Source: Verrucomicrobiota bacterium
GTDB taxonomy: Bacteria > Verrucomicrobiota > Verrucomicrobiia > Opitutales > Opitutaceae
Length of the DNA stretch: 64,000 bases
Reading direction: 5' to 3'
Assembly: GCA_023443455.1 (NCBI GenBank)
Contig: JAEZUE010000037.1
Coordinates: 124,001-188,000 of the forward strand
The notes beneath the pieces were generated by a model. It saw only the letters and a list, made by a program, of their open reading frames with translations. It did no database searches and was not told the origin of the DNA. This document shows, piece by piece, positions 43,299 through 51,790 of this stretch (positions are counted from its first letter, which is position 1; each line of letters starts with the position of its first letter). Both the position numbers and the translations under genes were made by a program.

Positions 43299-44674
43299 GT
43301 CCCGGGAAGCACGCGGCTCTTCTTGAGGTTGCGCGTGGCGGCGATCGCCTCGACCAGGCGCACCACCACCGGGAGCATGTGCCGCGGCAGACGCGGCGCG
43401 GCGAACGTGTGCAGCGCGCGCTTCACCGCCGGCACCTCGCGTTCTTCGCCGCGCCAGACCACCTCGACGGCCACCACTTGGCCGAGCAACGGACTACGCT
43501 CGGCGTACACCCGGCAGTCGGCCACCTGCGGGTGCTCCTGCAACACACCCTCGACCTCCGCCGGCAGCAACTTCTCGCCCCCGACGTTGATGAGGTCCTC
43601 GCGGCGCCCGAGCACGCGCACCGAGCCGTCGGGCAGCCGCTCGGCCAGGTCGCCGGTGTGGAACCAGCCATCGGCCCCGAGCCCGCCCGCGTGGCCGGTC
43701 AGATAGCCGAGCGCCCGGGCCGGGCTGCGTACCCACAATTCACCGTCAACGATCTTCCACTGGAACCCCGCCGCGTCGTCGCCGAGCTGGAGGCCCGCGC
43801 CGCACTCGGTCACCGGCAGCGCGCCGGTCTCGCTCGTGCCGAAACGCTGCACGAACTCGACCTTCGGAAACGCGCGGTTGAGCCGCGCCAGCAGGCCGAC
43901 GGGCATCGGCTCCGCGCCGTAGGGCACGATGCGCAGCGTGCTCATCGCATAACGACGGTGCACCTCGGCCACGAGCAACAGATTGAGGAAACTCGGAGTC
44001 GCGGGCAGCACCTCCACGCCGTGCTTCATCACGATCGCCGCCACGGCGTCGGGAGTGCGGTCCTCCGGCGGGGCCACGAGCACGTGACCGCTGCCCAGCG
44101 CGCGCCAAGCCATGTCGAGCCCGCCAATGTGGTCGCAGCGCATCAGCGGCATGATCCGCCGCGCCGCGTGCTGCTTGATCGGCACGGTGCCCAACAGCGC
44201 GTCGAGATCGTGCAGCACCAGTTTCGGCTCACCGGTGGTGCCGCCGGTGGCGAGAATGAGTCCCGGGCGGCCCGCCGCGCGCAACGGATCGAGCAACGCC
44301 GCCGCCTCCGTCGAGGGTGCACACCGGCCCAGATCCACGAGCGCCCCCTCGGCCACGCGCCAACGCGGCGCGGCGTGCCGTTTCCAGCTCTCGAGCTCCG
44401 GCTCCCGGCTCGCCCGCAACGGCGCCACCGTCGCCCCCGCCAACGCCGCCCCGAACAACCAGCCGAGCGCCGCCAAGGTGCCCTCCCCCGGCGTCACCAC
44501 GATGTCGCCCGGCATCACCCCGGCGCTGGTGCAGGCCGCCCGGGCCGAGCGGATCTCCGCCCCGAGATCGAGCCACAATCGGCTGCCGCTGTCGTCGATC
44601 CACAAGTCGCGCGCCGAGCGGCGCGCGATCAGGGCGAGCAGATTCTGGAGACTGAGATTTTCGGTGTCGGCCAT
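43295..44674 (-). CDS. ANL superfamily acyl-CoA synthetase/AMP ligase
   Basis: 459 residues. Core motifs: A3 LILATGGTTGEPKLVLHD, A5 QRFGTSETGALPVTEC, A7 GWFHTGDLAERLPDGSVRVL and A8 GRREDLINVGGEKLLPAEVE; the usual A10 lysine region is near the C-terminus (AATRNLKKSRVLPG). It is shorter than fatty acyl-CoA ligases and may load an acyl group directly onto the carrier protein encoded three genes upstream. The acid it activates is unknown. The stop overlaps the acetyltransferase start (ATGA). Confidence 0.88.
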   Translation of the reverse strand: MADTENLSLQNLLALIARRSARDLWIDDSGSRLWLDLGAEIRSARAACTSAGVMPGDIVVTPGEGTLAALGWLFGAALAGATVAPLRASREPELESWKRHAAPRWRVAEGALVDLGRCAPSTEAAALLDPLRAAGRPGLILATGGTTGEPKLVLHDLDALLGTVPIKQHAARRIMPLMRCDHIGGLDMAWRALGSGHVLVAPPEDRTPDAVAAIVMKHGVEVLPATPSFLNLLLVAEVHRRYAMSTLRIVPYGAEPMPVGLLARLNRAFPKVEFVQRFGTSETGALPVTECGAGLQLGDDAAGFQWKIVDGELWVRSPARALGYLTGHAGGLGADGWFHTGDLAERLPDGSVRVLGRREDLINVGGEKLLPAEVEGVLQEHPQVADCRVYAERSPLLGQVVAVEVVWRGEEREVPAVKRALHTFAAPRLPRHMLPVVVRLVEAIAATRNLKKSRVLPGT

Positions 44675-44691
44675 GGTTGGGGAGAGGGATC

Positions 44692-45402
44692 TCAGCCGTT
44701 CACCCCGCCGAGGTAAAGCACCTGGCCGGTGATAAATTCACTCTGCGGCGAGAGAAAAAACTCCACCACGTTGACCACGTCGGCCACCGACCCGGGACGC
44801 CGGATCGCCTGCCGCGCCAACAACGCCTCCATCTTCACCTCCGGCACGTTCCGGATCAGGTCGGTCGGCACCGGGGTCGGGCCGACGGCGTTCACCGTCA
44901 CCCCCGCCGCGCCGAGCTCGCGCGCGAGCACCTGGGTGAACGTCTCGACCGCGGCCTTGCTCGCCGCGTAGAGCGCCTCCCCCTCCAACCGGAGCGGGGT
45001 CGCCACGGTCGAGAAATTCACGATGCGGCCGCCCCGGCGCCGCACCATCGCCTTCGCCACCTCCCGACAGAAGAGAAACGTGCCGTGGAAGTTGGTCGCC
45101 ATGATGCGCGCGGCCGTCTCCGCCGGAGTCAGCAACGCGTGATTCATCGACGCGATGCCGGCGTTGTTGACGAGCGCGTCGATCCGACCGAAACGCCGCC
45201 CGACCTCGCGCACCATCGCCACCACCGCGGGCTCGTCGGCCACCTCCAGCGACCAATGCGAATAGTTGGCGTGCTCGATCGAGGCCGCCCCCCGGCTGCA
45301 CCCGCAGACGAGATCGCCGGCAGCGAGAAAATGCTCGGCCAAGCCACGGCCGATGCCCCGGCTGGTGCCGGTGATGAGGACGACGCGTGGTTCCGATTTC
45401 AT
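44692..45402 (-). CDS. SDR family oxidoreductase (FabG-like)
   Basis: 236 residues. Cofactor motif VLITGTSRGIGRGLAEHF, structural NNAG (ALVNNAGIA) and catalytic YAASK; the expected serine lies in NFSTVATPLR. The sequence resembles 3-oxoacyl-ACP reductases. Sitting between an acyl carrier protein and an AMP ligase, it probably reduces an ACP-bound oxoacyl group, giving for example a 3-hydroxyacyl decoration of a sugar. That role is inferred from the neighbours. Confidence 0.88.
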   Translation of the reverse strand: MKSEPRVVLITGTSRGIGRGLAEHFLAAGDLVCGCSRGAASIEHANYSHWSLEVADEPAVVAMVREVGRRFGRIDALVNNAGIASMNHALLTPAETAARIMATNFHGTFLFCREVAKAMVRRRGGRIVNFSTVATPLRLEGEALYAASKAAVETFTQVLARELGAAGVTVNAVGPTPVPTDLIRNVPEVKMEALLARQAIRRPGSVADVVNVVEFFLSPQSEFITGQVLYLGGVNG

Positions 45403-45424
45403 GATGGCGGGCGCCCGGCGTCGA

Positions 45425-45703
45425 TCACTCGGCGAGCAGTTCGACGACATAGGCGGTCAACGTATCGACATCGCGGAACGGCGACCGGCTGCGGCTCATC
45501 GCACGCTCGCTCGCCAGCACCAGTTCGCGACCGGTGGCCTCGGCGAGCCCATGCTCGAGATCCGCGAGGAAATTGACCAATCCGAGACTGTCGAGCACTC
45601 CACCCGCACCAAACAGCACCGCATCGCCCCGCGCCCCTTCGGGCAGCGTGGAGACGATCAACTCGCGGACGGACTCGGCGGATATCGGGGAGGCGGACGA
45701 CAT
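45425..45703 (-). CDS. Acyl carrier protein
   Basis: 92 residues. A four-helix ACP pattern with the phosphopantetheine attachment serine in GAGGVLDSLGLVNFLADLEH (about residue 39). It differs from a housekeeping AcpP in its longer N-terminus and C-terminal insertion (SERAMSRSRSPFRDVDTLTA). It is first of four tightly spaced genes (carrier, reductase, ligase, acetyltransferase) that look like a dedicated acyl-decoration module within the polysaccharide locus. Confidence 0.85.
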   Translation of the reverse strand: MSSASPISAESVRELIVSTLPEGARGDAVLFGAGGVLDSLGLVNFLADLEHGLAEATGRELVLASERAMSRSRSPFRDVDTLTAYVVELLAE

Positions 45704-45883
45704 GGGATCGTCGAGGAGGTTTCCCGGCCGGGCCCCCGGTGTCGAGTCCGGAGGCCGCGGGACCTTCCGCTCCGGCGGCCAACCGCGGGAAATCCCGGTT
45801 CCCGGCCCACTTCCGCCGGCCCCACCGCGTGGGAACCGTTGGGCACAGCCGCCCCCCCCGCGGTCCGTTCCGAGCGATCCGGC

Positions 45884-48418
45884 TCAATCTGCCGCCCGCA
45901 GCGACAACGCGGTCGCCTCCGCCCAATCGGCACCAAACTGCCGTGTCACGGCGACGCCGAACACCACATGGCACGCGCCGGCCGGCGCCACGGCGCCGAG
46001 CGCGTACCCACGCCAGGCGCCTTCGCCCTTGGGCAAAGCCACGGCCAGGTTGTCCCCCAGCAGCTCACCCTGCGCGTCGACGAATGCCAAGGTCAGCGCG
46101 ACGTCGTTGCCCGGGCTGCTCCGCCCGCGCATCAGCCCCTCGACCAGATGGAAACGTCCCGGCCGAGCCGGCTGCATCTGGGCGACGCGGGTGTCCCACG
46201 CCCCCTCGATGCGCAGCACCCGCATCCCGGCCCGGGCCGGACCGAGCGCCACCTGGCCCTTCTCGGTCGGGGTTGCCCGCACCTCCCACCCCTCCGGAAC
46301 GTCACCGGAGGTGGGGTACAGAAACCGCGGTCCGAGGCGCGGTCCGGCGTCTTGCAGGAAGCGGCCGTTGTACGCCAGGTCGGGCGCACCTCGCAGCACG
46401 CCCGCCGCGCAGGCCGCGGCTAGCTGCAACCATTCTTCGGGCACCGCCACACCGGCCGCCTCGCCCTGCGACAACGCCGCCGCCGGTGCGCCCGGGTCGC
46501 GTTGCCCCAGACGCAGCAACAGGCGCGGCACCGGATCGTTCCGCAGCAGCCAATCGATGTTTCCGCTCGCCATCGCGGGCATCTCGCCGGAGGTCGCGTC
46601 GGCGAGCCGTGCGGCGAGCACCGCGCGCGCCCGCAACAGCTCGAGCAGACGCGCGCCCAACGCCGCCGCATCCAAACGTTCCGCCGCCGGTTCGCCGAGC
46701 CCGCGGCGCACCGCATCGTACGCCACCGCCGCTTCGGTGACGGCAAACGCCCGACCGGTGAGCCGCACGGCGGCTTCGATCTGGGCTCGTCGCTCCGGGC
46801 ACGGCACCCCACCCGACCGCGGCGATGCTTGGGCGTTCACGTTGCCCACGCTCCGCCCGGCCTCGTCGAGCAAGCCGCGCAACTCGGCGCACACCTCCGG
46901 CGGGAAAAGCAGCACCTGGTCGGGCTGCTGGTAAAACTTGATCCACCACGGCGGCCCCGACTGGGCCATCCACACCTCCTCGCAACGCGCAAAGAAGCGC
47001 CGCATCGGCTCCGCCGCCGGCCCGTACCAGCCCGGAAAAAAATCGTCCGCCAGCGCCTCGGTCGACCGCTCCGGCTCCTGGAGCAATTGCGCGAGCATCC
47101 ACACCTTGAAGGCATCGAAACCCGCATGCGGACCCGTGTCGGCGATGTAGCCGCGCGCCCCGCGCCACCACCCCTCGCGCACCGCCTCCGCCAGCATCGC
47201 ATGCGGCACCCGCGGCACCACGTAGGCGGTGCCGTAGCCGTACTCCCAGATCCCGTATGCGCGTGCCCCCGAACCTTGCCAACGCGACATCAGGGCGAAA
47301 TCCGCCGCCCGGTAGGCCGGGTCGTAGAACTGCGTCCGATCCGTGGTGACATAGGGCACCACCCGCGGATCGACGGGAAACGGCGGCACATCCTCGCACC
47401 AGAAGTAGGCCAGGCAGCCGAGGTAGCGATTGTCCAACGACGGCGGCAGCGCCGCCACCGCCCGGTTCATGAAGCCGAAGACCAAGGGCGAATAGTCCGG
47501 CATGCCGCGGAAGTACCGCAACGGCGCGACCGCCGCCCGGGTGCCCTCGCCCTGGTCGAAACGCACGGTGTCGTTCATCCCGAGCGAGAAGCTCGCCCGG
47601 CGCGGATCGGCGGCCAGCGCTTCGGCGGCCCTGGCGGCGGCGAAGACCGCCACCTCCGGGTTCGCCAGATCCGGCTGCCAATGCCAGTCCCGCCCGCCGA
47701 GCGGCCGCCGCCGCTCGCCGTTCACGAGTCCGAACCACTCCGGATGCACGTCGTGCAGCTCCGGCGGGAAGATCCGCGTCAGATTGTGGCTGTATTCGAG
47801 CCGTTGGCGCAGGCCATTGTGTCGTTGCCAGACCCTTCCCGGTTCGCCCCGCAGCCCCGAAATCTCCCGCGACACATAAGCCGGTTCATGCACCTCTGCG
47901 AGGTCTGGCAGAATCCATCGCTCCCGTCGCGGAATCACCTCGCCGGTCGTGCCCGGCCAATACCAGCGCACGCCGCCATGCCGCTGCACCAGCCACGACA
48001 CCGCGAACAACGTCGCCTCCGGAGTGCCGCCTTCGACAAAAACCCGGTCGCCCACCGTGCGCAGGCGGATGCCGTCCGGTCCGATCTCGCCGGGCCGAGG
48101 TGCGAACAGATCGTGCGATGGCTTCAACTCCGGCAACAACCGCCCCGCCGCCGCGGTCCGCCCCACGTAGAAGCCCAAGCTCTGCCCCTCCGGTTCCGTC
48201 TGCACCGGCCATTCGAGACCCGACATCAGCCCGAGCACCCGGGCGAGTTCTGCGGCCGCCGCCCGCTCGTCGGCGGTCGCCTGCGCGCCGACATACACCG
48301 GCATCAGCGCCCGCCCGCCAGCAAACACCGTCGTGTCCGCCCGCGTCGCGGTGCCTCCGCCCACCGTTAGGCAGACCAGCGACGAAAGGAGGCAGCGGGC
48401 AAAGGCCGGAAATCGCAT
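45884..48418 (-). CDS. Secreted DUF4838 protein
   Basis: 844 residues with a signal peptide (MRFPAFARCLLSSLVCLTVG). Residues about 35-150 resemble the alpha-glucuronidase/GH20-like N-terminal domain (ADERAAAAELARVLGLMSGL) that precedes DUF4838. The DUF4838 region contains GGVRWYWPGTTGEVIPRRER, YSHNLTRIFPPELHDVHPEW and YLGCLAYFWCEDVPPFPVDP. The last 180 residues look like a carbohydrate-binding jelly roll. Probably a glycoside hydrolase of unknown specificity, as for the family generally. It stands between the acyl-decoration module and the sugar transferase on the same strand. Confidence 0.82.
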   Translation of the reverse strand: MRFPAFARCLLSSLVCLTVGGGTATRADTTVFAGGRALMPVYVGAQATADERAAAAELARVLGLMSGLEWPVQTEPEGQSLGFYVGRTAAAGRLLPELKPSHDLFAPRPGEIGPDGIRLRTVGDRVFVEGGTPEATLFAVSWLVQRHGGVRWYWPGTTGEVIPRRERWILPDLAEVHEPAYVSREISGLRGEPGRVWQRHNGLRQRLEYSHNLTRIFPPELHDVHPEWFGLVNGERRRPLGGRDWHWQPDLANPEVAVFAAARAAEALAADPRRASFSLGMNDTVRFDQGEGTRAAVAPLRYFRGMPDYSPLVFGFMNRAVAALPPSLDNRYLGCLAYFWCEDVPPFPVDPRVVPYVTTDRTQFYDPAYRAADFALMSRWQGSGARAYGIWEYGYGTAYVVPRVPHAMLAEAVREGWWRGARGYIADTGPHAGFDAFKVWMLAQLLQEPERSTEALADDFFPGWYGPAAEPMRRFFARCEEVWMAQSGPPWWIKFYQQPDQVLLFPPEVCAELRGLLDEAGRSVGNVNAQASPRSGGVPCPERRAQIEAAVRLTGRAFAVTEAAVAYDAVRRGLGEPAAERLDAAALGARLLELLRARAVLAARLADATSGEMPAMASGNIDWLLRNDPVPRLLLRLGQRDPGAPAAALSQGEAAGVAVPEEWLQLAAACAAGVLRGAPDLAYNGRFLQDAGPRLGPRFLYPTSGDVPEGWEVRATPTEKGQVALGPARAGMRVLRIEGAWDTRVAQMQPARPGRFHLVEGLMRGRSSPGNDVALTLAFVDAQGELLGDNLAVALPKGEGAWRGYALGAVAPAGACHVVFGVAVTRQFGADWAEATALSLRAAD

Positions 48419-48490
48419 CGGCCGAAACCACACCGCGGCCGCCGCCCCAAATCAATTCCGATCACTCACCGATCGCCCCCCGGCCCAACA

Positions 48491-49117
48491 TCAGCTCTCC
48501 AACTCCACGCCCTCACTCCCTTTCCTCGACCCGTTTCCGAGAAACTCCGGCACCGTCGCCTCGCCGGCGGCGGAGATGCCGTCGCGTCGCAGGACCTTCG
48601 ACACGGTCAATGCCAGTATCCTCAGGTCGAGCGCGAAGGAGCGGTGGTCGACATACCAGACATCGAGGCGAAACTTGTCATCCCAGGAGAGCGCATTGCG
48701 GCCGTTGACCTGCGCCCAGCCGGTGATTCCGGGCCGCACCTCATGGCGCCGCGCCTGCTCGGGTGAATACCGGGGCAGGTAGTGAGCCAACAGGGGCCGC
48801 GGCCCCACCAGGCTCATGTCGCCCCGCAGCACGTTCCAGAGCTCCGGCAACTCGTCGAGACTGGTGGCGCGCAGCCAGCGCCCGAAACGCGTGAGTCGTT
48901 CCGCATCGGGCCGCAGTGCGCCGGCCGCGTCGCGGGCGTCGGTCATCGTGCGGAACTTCAGCATGCGGAACAACTGCCCGCCCCGGCCGGGCCGCTCCTG
49001 CACGAAGAGCACCGGCGCACCAAGCTTCACGCGTACCAGAAGCGCGAGCACAGCCAACAGCGGCACGAGCGCGAGCAGTGCCGAAAGCGAGCAGACAAGG
49101 TCGAGAAGGCGCTTCAT
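48491..49117 (-). CDS. PglC/WbaP-type initiating sugar transferase
   Basis: 208 residues, the small monotopic phosphoglycosyl transferase form. The re-entrant N-terminal helix is MKRLLDLVCSLSALLALVPL. Catalytic features: VQERPGRGGQLFRMLKFRTM, the Asp-Glu pair in RATSLDELPELWNVLRGDMS and LVGPRPLLAHYLPRY, then RPGITGWAQVNGRNALSWDD. It moves a sugar phosphate from a UDP-sugar to undecaprenyl phosphate, the first step of repeat-unit assembly. The small size and surrounding genes favour a bacillosamine-type sugar donor. Confidence 0.93.
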   Translation of the reverse strand: MKRLLDLVCSLSALLALVPLLAVLALLVRVKLGAPVLFVQERPGRGGQLFRMLKFRTMTDARDAAGALRPDAERLTRFGRWLRATSLDELPELWNVLRGDMSLVGPRPLLAHYLPRYSPEQARRHEVRPGITGWAQVNGRNALSWDDKFRLDVWYVDHRSFALDLRILALTVSKVLRRDGISAAGEATVPEFLGNGSRKGSEGVELES

Positions 49118-49150
49118 GAGGGGACCGGAACTCGGCATTTGGCACACCTA

Positions 49151-51421
49151 CTACTTTGGGGCGGCAGAGAAACAGCGCTGAACCACCTCGATCACACGAT
49201 CCTGGTCGGCATCGCTCATGGCCGAGCCCGACGGCAAACAGAGCCCATGGGCGAAGAGCCGTTCCGAGACGGCCCCGCCGTAGACCGCGCAGCCCATGTC
49301 GCGAAAGACCGGTTGCAGATGCAACGGCTTCCAGACGGGGCGCGCCTCGATGTTCGCGGCCTCGAGGGCGAGACGAATCGCCTCACGGTCGGTCGCCGCC
49401 GCCGCCGGGTCGACCGTCAGGCAGGTCAGCCAGCGGGAACACTGGCCGTGGGGCGCCTCCGGCATGAACGCCACGCCGGGCAGATCGCCAAGCGCGGACT
49501 TGTAGCGGTCGAAGATCCGGCGCCGCGTCCGCACGCGATCGTCGAGCACATGCAACTGCCCACGGCCGATGCCGGCGAGCACGTTGCTCATGCGGTAATT
49601 GTAGCCGACGGTCGAATGCTCGTAGTGCGGCTCCGGATCCCGCGCCTGGGTGGCGAGGCTGTGGGCGTACTCGACCAGCTGCTTGTCGTCGGAGACTAGC
49701 ATGCCGCCGCCCGACGTCGTGATGATCTTGTTCCCGTTGAATGAGAATACGCCGATCTTGCCGACCGAGCCCGCCGCGCGGCCCCGGTAGGTGGCTCCCA
49801 CGGCCTCGGCGGCATCCTCGATCAGCGGAACCCCGTGGCGTTCACACGCGGCGACGATCGGATCGAGGTCGGCCGTTTGCCCGTAGAGATGCGCGAGCAC
49901 GACAGCCCGTGGCAGCCGGCCCGCCTTGGCGCGCTCCTCCAACGCGGCCGCGAGCAACGCCGGGTCCATGTTCCAGGAACCCGCCTCGCTGTCGATGAAC
50001 ACGGGAAGCCCGCCCTCGTAAACGATCGGATTGGCCGTGGCCACAAAGGTGAAGGTCGACACCAGCACCTCGTCGCCGGGGCGCACGCCCACACAACGCA
50101 TCGCCAGATGCAGCGCGGCGGTACCGGAGGACAGCGCCACCGCATGCGCCACACCCACCCGCCGCGCGAACTCCTCCTCGAAAGCCTTCAGGTTCGGTCC
50201 CGCCGGAGCGACCCAGTTGTGAGCAAACGCCTCCGACACGTAACGGAACTCGTCCCGGCCCATGTGCGGCGGCGACAGGAAGAGCCGGGGCTGCGCGGCT
50301 CCGGCATGGGGCAGACCGGAGGCCACCACCCCGGCCTTCGCGCGCCGCTCCGCGGCCTTGACGACCCGATGCACCGTCCCCAGCGAAAGCAGGGCCCCCA
50401 CCAGGACACAGCTGCGCGTCCAAGAACCGCCCTGCAAGTACGCGAGCGCCCCCAGCGCAGACGCCCCGCCCCACCACAGGTAAAGCTGGGCGACGCGCGC
50501 GTGGGACCAACCGCTGATCGTGAGGCGTTGGTAGAGGTGGCTGCGATGGGCCAGGAGAACGTTTTCGCGGTGCCGCAGTCGCCGCAGGAACGTGAAACCG
50601 CCGTCACCAAGAAACGGCCACACGACCAGGCCGGCGAAGACCGGCAGTGCACCCACGAAATCGCCGTTGAGCTCCGCCAGCGGCCGCAACGCCAACAACT
50701 GCCGCAGCGCCAGCAGGGGCAGCACCGCAAAGGAGAAACCGAGGAACGCGCTGCCCACATCGCCCATGAAGATCCGCGCCGGCGACCAGTTGTGCGAGAG
50801 AAAGCCGGCGCAGGCCGCCGCGAACGCCAGACCGCTCAACGCGACCAGCGGCATGCCCGATCGGAAACCGAGCACCGCCCACACCGTCCCGGCCACCAGT
50901 CCCTGCACGCCGGCGATACCGTCGATGCCGTCCATGAAATTGTACACGTTGGTCAGGCCCACGACCCACACCACCGTGAGCCCGACCGCGACCGCCACGG
51001 GCAACGCCACGACGCCGAAACCGGGCAACGCCACGACCGGAAACGCCCCAAACAGCCACACGGCCGCCACTGCCGACCCGAGGTGGCACACCAGCCGGAC
51101 CACGGAAGGCAACGAGCGCAGGTCGTCGGAAAAACTCAACGCCGCAATCAGCAGCGCCAGCCCACCCGCCCAGCCCAGCAGCGGGCCCGCCTGCGGGCCG
51201 CACCAGCCCAGCATCCCCGCCCCGGTCAGCGCCAGGGCGAGCGTCAGCACAAACCCGACACCGCCGCCACGGGGCGTCAGCCGGGTGTGCGAGCTGCGCG
51301 AGTTGGGCCGGTCGAGCAGGCCGAGCGACGGCGCCAGCCGGAGGACCAGGCCGACCAGCAGCCAAGTCAGGCCGGCCACGCCAAAGGCACCAAAGGCAAG
51401 ATGAAGAGGATCAGGGAACAT
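49151..51421 (-). CDS. Fusion of WecA-like transferase and DegT-type aminotransferase
   Basis: 756 residues in two domains. Residues 1-350 are a polytopic MraY/WecA-type phosphoglycosyl transferase with about ten helices and the motifs LTPRGGGVGFVL, NVYNFMDGIDGIAGVQGLVA (catalytic Asp) and ARIFMGDVGSAFLGF, plus a HRSHLYQRLT loop. Residues about 375-756 are a PLP aminotransferase of the DegT/PglE class: LSSGTAALHLAMRCVGVRPG, VPLIEDAAEAVGATYRGRAA and the PLP lysine in FSFNGNKIITTSGGGMLVSD. The frame is continuous across the junction with no stop. I know of no standard family with this fusion; it would couple making the 4-amino sugar with initiating lipid-linked assembly. Confidence 0.9.
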   Translation of the reverse strand: MFPDPLHLAFGAFGVAGLTWLLVGLVLRLAPSLGLLDRPNSRSSHTRLTPRGGGVGFVLTLALALTGAGMLGWCGPQAGPLLGWAGGLALLIAALSFSDDLRSLPSVVRLVCHLGSAVAAVWLFGAFPVVALPGFGVVALPVAVAVGLTVVWVVGLTNVYNFMDGIDGIAGVQGLVAGTVWAVLGFRSGMPLVALSGLAFAAACAGFLSHNWSPARIFMGDVGSAFLGFSFAVLPLLALRQLLALRPLAELNGDFVGALPVFAGLVVWPFLGDGGFTFLRRLRHRENVLLAHRSHLYQRLTISGWSHARVAQLYLWWGGASALGALAYLQGGSWTRSCVLVGALLSLGTVHRVVKAAERRAKAGVVASGLPHAGAAQPRLFLSPPHMGRDEFRYVSEAFAHNWVAPAGPNLKAFEEEFARRVGVAHAVALSSGTAALHLAMRCVGVRPGDEVLVSTFTFVATANPIVYEGGLPVFIDSEAGSWNMDPALLAAALEERAKAGRLPRAVVLAHLYGQTADLDPIVAACERHGVPLIEDAAEAVGATYRGRAAGSVGKIGVFSFNGNKIITTSGGGMLVSDDKQLVEYAHSLATQARDPEPHYEHSTVGYNYRMSNVLAGIGRGQLHVLDDRVRTRRRIFDRYKSALGDLPGVAFMPEAPHGQCSRWLTCLTVDPAAAATDREAIRLALEAANIEARPVWKPLHLQPVFRDMGCAVYGGAVSERLFAHGLCLPSGSAMSDADQDRVIEVVQRCFSAAPK

Positions 51422-51424
51422 GGA

Positions 51425-51720
51425 GAGGGACGATGGCGGATGGACGATGGCGGATGGCGGAGGACGGACGACGGATGGCAGAATCCGCCGAACACTGAAC
51501 GCTCAACAGAGAACTTTGAACTTCGAACGCGATTGGAGCAGGCAGCAGAGCGGGAGCTTGCTGGTTGGAAACTGGAGGGCGGCGCTTCGTCGCCGCCGGG
51601 CCTGACACCGTTACGGCCGTGACGAAGCACGGCCCTCCAAAAAGAACGCGACCGGGTGCTTGGCTCGGAAGAACCCGTAAAACCAAACCAGAGAACGCAA
51701 ACCGGATGCAGCCCTACGCT
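51425..51720. repeat. Repeat-rich gap between fusion gene and epimerase
   Basis: About 330 bp without a gene. It holds a GGA-rich near-tandem tract (GGATGGACGATGGCGGATGG and on, 51434-51480), a stretch GAACTTTGAACTTCGAACG of the kind repeated near 53210, and a palindromic unit GGAGGGCGGCGCTTCGTCGC paired with GTGACGAAGCACGGCCCTCC around 51573-51642. Confidence 0.6.
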
Positions 51721-51743
51721 TTCACCGCTCGCCCGTCCTCGCG

Positions 51744-51790
51744 GCGCAGCCGCCTAAGGTTTCGCGCGGCGCGAAACCTCCCGCAACACC
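51744..51790. repeat. REP-C palindrome at the epimerase 3' end
   Basis: GCCTAAGGTTTCGCGCGGCGCGAAACCTCC, a dyad around GCGCGGCGC. The epimerase's last codons and TAG-type stop lie within it, so the repeat supplies the C-terminus (LREVSRRAKP). Related copies are at 52815-52852, 53244-53270 and 53901-53932. Confidence 0.8.
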
